NCBI GenBank assembly: GCA_017302775.1
Contig: JAFLDC010000041.1
Span: forward strand, 1-11,833
Length of the DNA: 11,833 nt
Direction: 5' to 3'
Source: Sphingomonadales bacterium
GTDB taxonomy: Bacteria; Pseudomonadota; Alphaproteobacteria; Sphingomonadales; Sphingomonadaceae
Numbering within the stretch: the stretch's first letter is position 1; each line of letters begins with the position of its first letter. The position numbers and the translations under genes were made by a program. Below the pieces are notes generated by a model. That model was not told the origin of the DNA, ran no database searches, and saw only the letters and a list, made by a program, of their open reading frames with translations. This document shows, in pieces, positions 9,560 to 11,833 of the stretch.

Positions 9560-10339
9560 GCGCGGGGCCATGCGGATCGCGCCATCAAGGCGGATGCATT
9601 GCCCGTTGAAATAGGAATTGCGTGCCAGTTCCAGCGCGAGACTGCCGAACTCCTCGGGCTTGCCGAGCCGTTTGGGGAATGGAACCGAGGCCGCCAGACT
9701 GTCGAGCACGTTCTGCTTGGCCCCCAGCATCAGCGGCGTGGCAAAAATCCCCGGCATGATCGCGTTGACCCGGATGCCCAGATCGGAAAGATCGCGCGCC
9801 ATCGGCAGGACCAGCCCGTTCACCCCGGCCTTGGCCGAGCCATAGATGATCTGGCCGATCTGCCCGTCCTGCGCCGCAACCGATGCGGTCAGGGTAATGC
9901 ACCCACGCTCGCCATCCTCCAGCGGGTCAAGCCCGGCCATCCCTTCGGCCGAGAGCGAGGCGATCCGGTAGCTCGCCACCAGGATGCCCTGCACCCCATA
10001 GATATAGTCCTCGGTCGGCAAGCGCTTGAGCCGGCCGGCTTCCTTGTCGAAGGCCAGCGTCTTGCCGCGCCGGCTGGTCATGGCGCAGTGCACGGTAATC
10101 CGCTCCTGCCCGTGTGCGGCGCGGGCCTTGGCAAAGCCGTCGATCACCGATTGCTCGTCGGTGATGTCGACCTGGCAGAACAGCCCGCCGATCGCCGCAG
10201 CCACCGCTTCGCCCTTTTCAGCGTTTACATCAACAATCGCCACCTTGATTCCCACAGCGGCAAATGCCTCCGCAGTCGCCTGGCCCAGACCCGATGCGCC
10301 GCCCGTGACAACAGCTGCCGTCGATGAATCAATCCGCAT
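9557..10339 (-). CDS. SDR oxidoreductase, HSD10-like (3-hydroxyacyl-CoA dehydrogenase type-2-like)
   Basis: A short-chain dehydrogenase of 260 residues. It shows VTGGASGLG (11-19), the acidic D37 ending the second strand (NAD preference expected), the catalytic serine S153 in TASVAAQDGQIGQ, and Y166 and K170 in IIYGSAKAG. It then has LPMARDLSDLGIRV, PGIFATP, VPFPKRLGKPEEF and the ending NGQCIRLDGAIRM. These later blocks match human HSD17B10 almost word for word. That family oxidises 3-hydroxyacyl-CoA and hydroxysteroids with NAD+. Two usual SDR motifs are altered: NNAG/NCAG reads HCAM (84-87), and the catalytic-tetrad Asn of VNLxG is Gly115 (YGVQG). So the substrate or rate may differ from classical HSD10. 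The start is ATG 10339-10337 with GGGAG (10346-10350) six bases upstream. It is the first gene of the leftward pair and faces the operator palindrome. Confidence 0.86.
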   Translation of the reverse strand: MRIDSSTAAVVTGGASGLGQATAEAFAAVGIKVAIVDVNAEKGEAVAAAIGGLFCQVDITDEQSVIDGFAKARAAHGQERITVHCAMTSRRGKTLAFDKEAGRLKRLPTEDYIYGVQGILVASYRIASLSAEGMAGLDPLEDGERGCITLTASVAAQDGQIGQIIYGSAKAGVNGLVLPMARDLSDLGIRVNAIMPGIFATPLMLGAKQNVLDSLAASVPFPKRLGKPEEFGSLALELARNSYFNGQCIRLDGAIRMAPR

Positions 10340-10351
10340 TTGACTCTCCCT

Positions 10352-10367
10352 TTAATCGCGCGATTAA
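10352..10367. promoter_or_regulatory. Perfect 16-bp palindrome, candidate operator
   Basis: TTAATCGCGCGATTAA is a perfect inverted repeat with no central spacer, centred between 10359 and 10360. It lies in the 52-bp gap between the divergent starts at 10339 (SDR) and 10392 (isomerase-like gene). It is AT-rich at both ends inside a GC-rich genome and stands directly before both ribosome binding sites, where a dimeric repressor would block both transcripts. Its size and symmetry suit a TetR-, MarR- or GntR-type regulator, but no regulator gene is in the window. Confidence 0.65.
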
Positions 10368-10391
10368 TGACGCGAGTTGGAGAGGAACGCA

Positions 10392-11042
10392 ATGCCGCAC
10401 ACTGTCGATCTGTTCTGGTCTTTCCGCAGCCCTTATTCCTACCTCGTGGTCCCCCGCATGATGGAGCTTGAGCGCGATTGGCAAGCCAGCGTCAATGTTC
10501 GGCCGGTCTGGCCGATTGCCGTGCGCCAGCCGGACTTCTTCGCGCAGGCGGATCCCTTGTGGTTCAGCTATCTGATGCGTGACTGCGTGCGCAGCGCCGA
10601 ATTTGCCGGGCTGCCACTCCGCTGGCCGCGGCCTGATCCCGTGGTGATGGACTTTGCCACGCGGACCTATCCCAAGGAGCAACCACATATCCACCGCCTG
10701 ACCCGGCTTGGTGTTCTGGCCGCCGAACGCGGCAAGGGTCTGCCGGTGCTGCGCGCGATCAGCCACCTGATCTGGTCGGGCGAGGTTGACGGGTGGCACG
10801 AGGGCGATCATCTCGCCCAGGCCATGGCCAAAGCGGGATGCGACCTGGCGGAAATGGATGCGACGCAAGCCGCCGAGGCTGACCGGCTCGACGCGGTGAT
10901 CCGTCAGAATGAGGCTGATCAGCGCCTGGGCGGGCATTATGGCGTGCCGCTGATGGTCTACGATGGCGAACCGTTCTTTGGCCAGGATCGCTATGACCAG
11001 CTGGTCTGGCGCATGAAACAAAAGGGCATGCAGCCGCGCTAA
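10392..11042 (+). CDS. DsbA-fold 2-hydroxychromene-2-carboxylate isomerase / kappa-GST-like protein
   Basis: A 216-residue thioredoxin-fold protein of the DsbA-like superfamily. The start PHTVDLFWSFRSPYSYL has the SPYS motif of HCCA isomerases and kappa-class glutathione transferases, with S13 in the catalytic serine/GSH-activating position and no CxxC pair, so it is not a disulfide oxidoreductase. A helical insert (about 45-160) follows, then the second half of the fold: GHYGVP (181-186, with the cis-proline) and DGEPFFGQDRYDQLVWRM, the family's C-terminal signature. Named members isomerise hydroxychromene carboxylate in naphthalene breakdown with glutathione. Here no aromatic-ring genes are present, so the substrate is open, and the neighbouring acyl-CoA-type SDRs suggest some other catabolic isomerisation. 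The start is ATG 10392, with GGAGAGGA at 10379-10386. An in-frame TTG at 10377 would overlap that site and is rejected. It overlaps tilS by 4 bp, tail to tail. Confidence 0.85.
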   Translation: MPHTVDLFWSFRSPYSYLVVPRMMELERDWQASVNVRPVWPIAVRQPDFFAQADPLWFSYLMRDCVRSAEFAGLPLRWPRPDPVVMDFATRTYPKEQPHIHRLTRLGVLAAERGKGLPVLRAISHLIWSGEVDGWHEGDHLAQAMAKAGCDLAEMDATQAAEADRLDAVIRQNEADQRLGGHYGVPLMVYDGEPFFGQDRYDQLVWRMKQKGMQPR

Positions 11043-11833
11043 CTGCGCCGCTGCGGAGCTTTCGAAAAACTCCACCCCTCCGGCATGGGCCGCACGACAA
11101 GATGACCGATCGAGGCGGGCTGCCGTGCCAGCAGACTGTCAAACAGCTTGGCCACGGCCGCGCCGCGCGGTTCGGCTCCGTCGAGTTCGGTAACGATCCG
11201 GGTCAGCACCCTGAGTGCAATCGCGCGCGGGGCGGCAGGGCGATAGGTGTATCCCAGCGGCGCCTTGGTCACGCCCTCAGTCCATTCCCGCTGTGCCGCC
11301 CAGTCCAGCGCGGCATCTGCATCGGCCAGGTTGGCCGCGCTGCGGGCCAGTGCCGCCACGTCAAGCCAATCCGCCTGCGCCAGCGCCTTGCGGATGCGGG
11401 CACGATCGAACCGATCGTCCTGGTTCGACGGATCCTGCACTGGCGTCAGCCCGGCCCGGGCGGCGATGTCTGCCAGCTCGGCCCGGCGCCAACCGAGCAC
11501 GGGACGTACCAGCGGCAGCCGTGTCCCCGGCACCACAGCGCGCGCACGTACCCCGGCCAGCCCCGCCGCGCCGCTTGCCCGGGCCAGGCGCAGCAGCAAG
11601 GTTTCCGCCTGATCATCGGCATGATGCGCCGTGGCAAGCGCCGCCAGGCCTTCAGTCTGCAGCCAGCCAGCCAGCGCGGCATAGCGCGCACTCCGCGCCT
11701 GCGCCTGCAGATTGCCAGGCCCCAGCGTGACCGGCAGCGTTTGGTGGGGCACACGTAACCGGTGGCACAGCGCAGCCACCATCGCCGCCTCGCCGGCGCT
11801 TTCTGCCCGCAAGCCATGATCGACTGTCGCCGC
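11039..11833 (-). CDS. tilS: tRNA(Ile)-lysidine synthase, 3' part
   Basis: TilS attaches lysine to C34 of the tRNA-Ile with anticodon CAU, using ATP, so that it reads AUA; it is normally essential. The gene enters from the right edge, and the 264 codons present lack the N-terminal PP-loop (SGGxDS). The visible part starts AATVDHGLRAESAGEAA, the block just after the PP-loop. It continues with ATAHHADDQAETLLLRLARASG, the family signature, then RPVLGWRRAEL, AGLTPVQDPSNQDDRFDRARIR and a short tail. The expected whole length is about 310-330 residues, so the separate C-terminal domain of E. coli TilS (432 residues) is absent, as in other short TilS forms. Its stop TAG (11041-11039) overlaps the isomerase TAA in the four bases CTAA. 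An ATG at 11817-11815 on this strand opens another frame; it is not the start of tilS. Confidence 0.93.
   Translation of the reverse strand, partial: AATVDHGLRAESAGEAAMVAALCHRLRVPHQTLPVTLGPGNLQAQARSARYAALAGWLQTEGLAALATAHHADDQAETLLLRLARASGAAGLAGVRARAVVPGTRLPLVRPVLGWRRAELADIAARAGLTPVQDPSNQDDRFDRARIRKALAQADWLDVAALARSAANLADADAALDWAAQREWTEGVTKAPLGYTYRPAAPRAIALRVLTRIVTELDGAEPRGAAVAKLFDSLLARQPASIGHLVVRPMPEGWSFSKAPQRRS

Noticed and set aside
10377..10391. TTG start five codons upstream for the isomerase-like gene
   Set aside because: Those codons are the GGAGAGGA ribosome binding site itself, and the ATG at 10392 matches the family's N-terminus.

Overview
The window is GC-rich, gene-dense bacterial chromosome. 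It most likely comes from an alphaproteobacterium of the Sphingomonadales (Novosphingobium/Sphingobium/Zymomonas relatives). The zwf-edd-glk gene order and the G6PD variant [12 protein letters not shown] resemble what I remember of Zymomonas and its relatives. The short TilS and the accessory catabolic genes (SDRs, a hydroxychromene-carboxylate-isomerase-type protein) also fit. The taxonomy is inferred from protein character only.

Region 1 (1-350): the first 43 codons of a leftward gene for an exported protein of unknown type, then a 219-bp divergent intergenic region that should hold the promoters for it and for zwf. Region 2 (351-7953): a five-gene plus-strand operon, zwf - edd - glk - eda - PEP-carboxylase-family gene. 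Every junction overlaps (8, 4, 4 and 4 bp), so translation is probably coupled throughout. Together the first four genes phosphorylate glucose (glk), oxidise it to 6-phosphogluconolactone (zwf), dehydrate 6-phosphogluconate to KDPG (edd) and cleave it to pyruvate and glyceraldehyde-3-phosphate (eda). The last gene would turn PEP made by lower glycolysis into oxaloacetate. No lactonase (pgl) gene is present. The PEP carboxylase is highly divergent at several motifs and is the most interesting protein here.

Region 3 (7954-8737): a short spacer and a single-domain, membrane-anchored YkuD L,D-transpeptidase. Region 4 (8753-11042): two leftward SDR genes that look like an operon, one HSD10-like (3-hydroxyacyl-CoA/hydroxysteroid dehydrogenase-like) and one peroxisomal-type 2,4-dienoyl-CoA-reductase-like. 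They diverge from a kappa-GST/HCCA-isomerase-like gene. The 52-bp space between the divergent starts contains a perfect 16-bp palindrome, a strong candidate operator. This looks like a small regulated module for acyl-CoA, steroid or aromatic catabolism. Region 5 (11039-11833): the 3' part of tilS, running leftward into the window and overlapping the isomerase gene tail to tail by 4 bp.

I saw no tRNA, rRNA, CRISPR array, insertion sequence or integrase. Most of the window is housekeeping metabolism. The unusual parts are the divergent PEP carboxylase fixed in an Entner-Doudoroff operon and the palindrome-controlled SDR/isomerase module.
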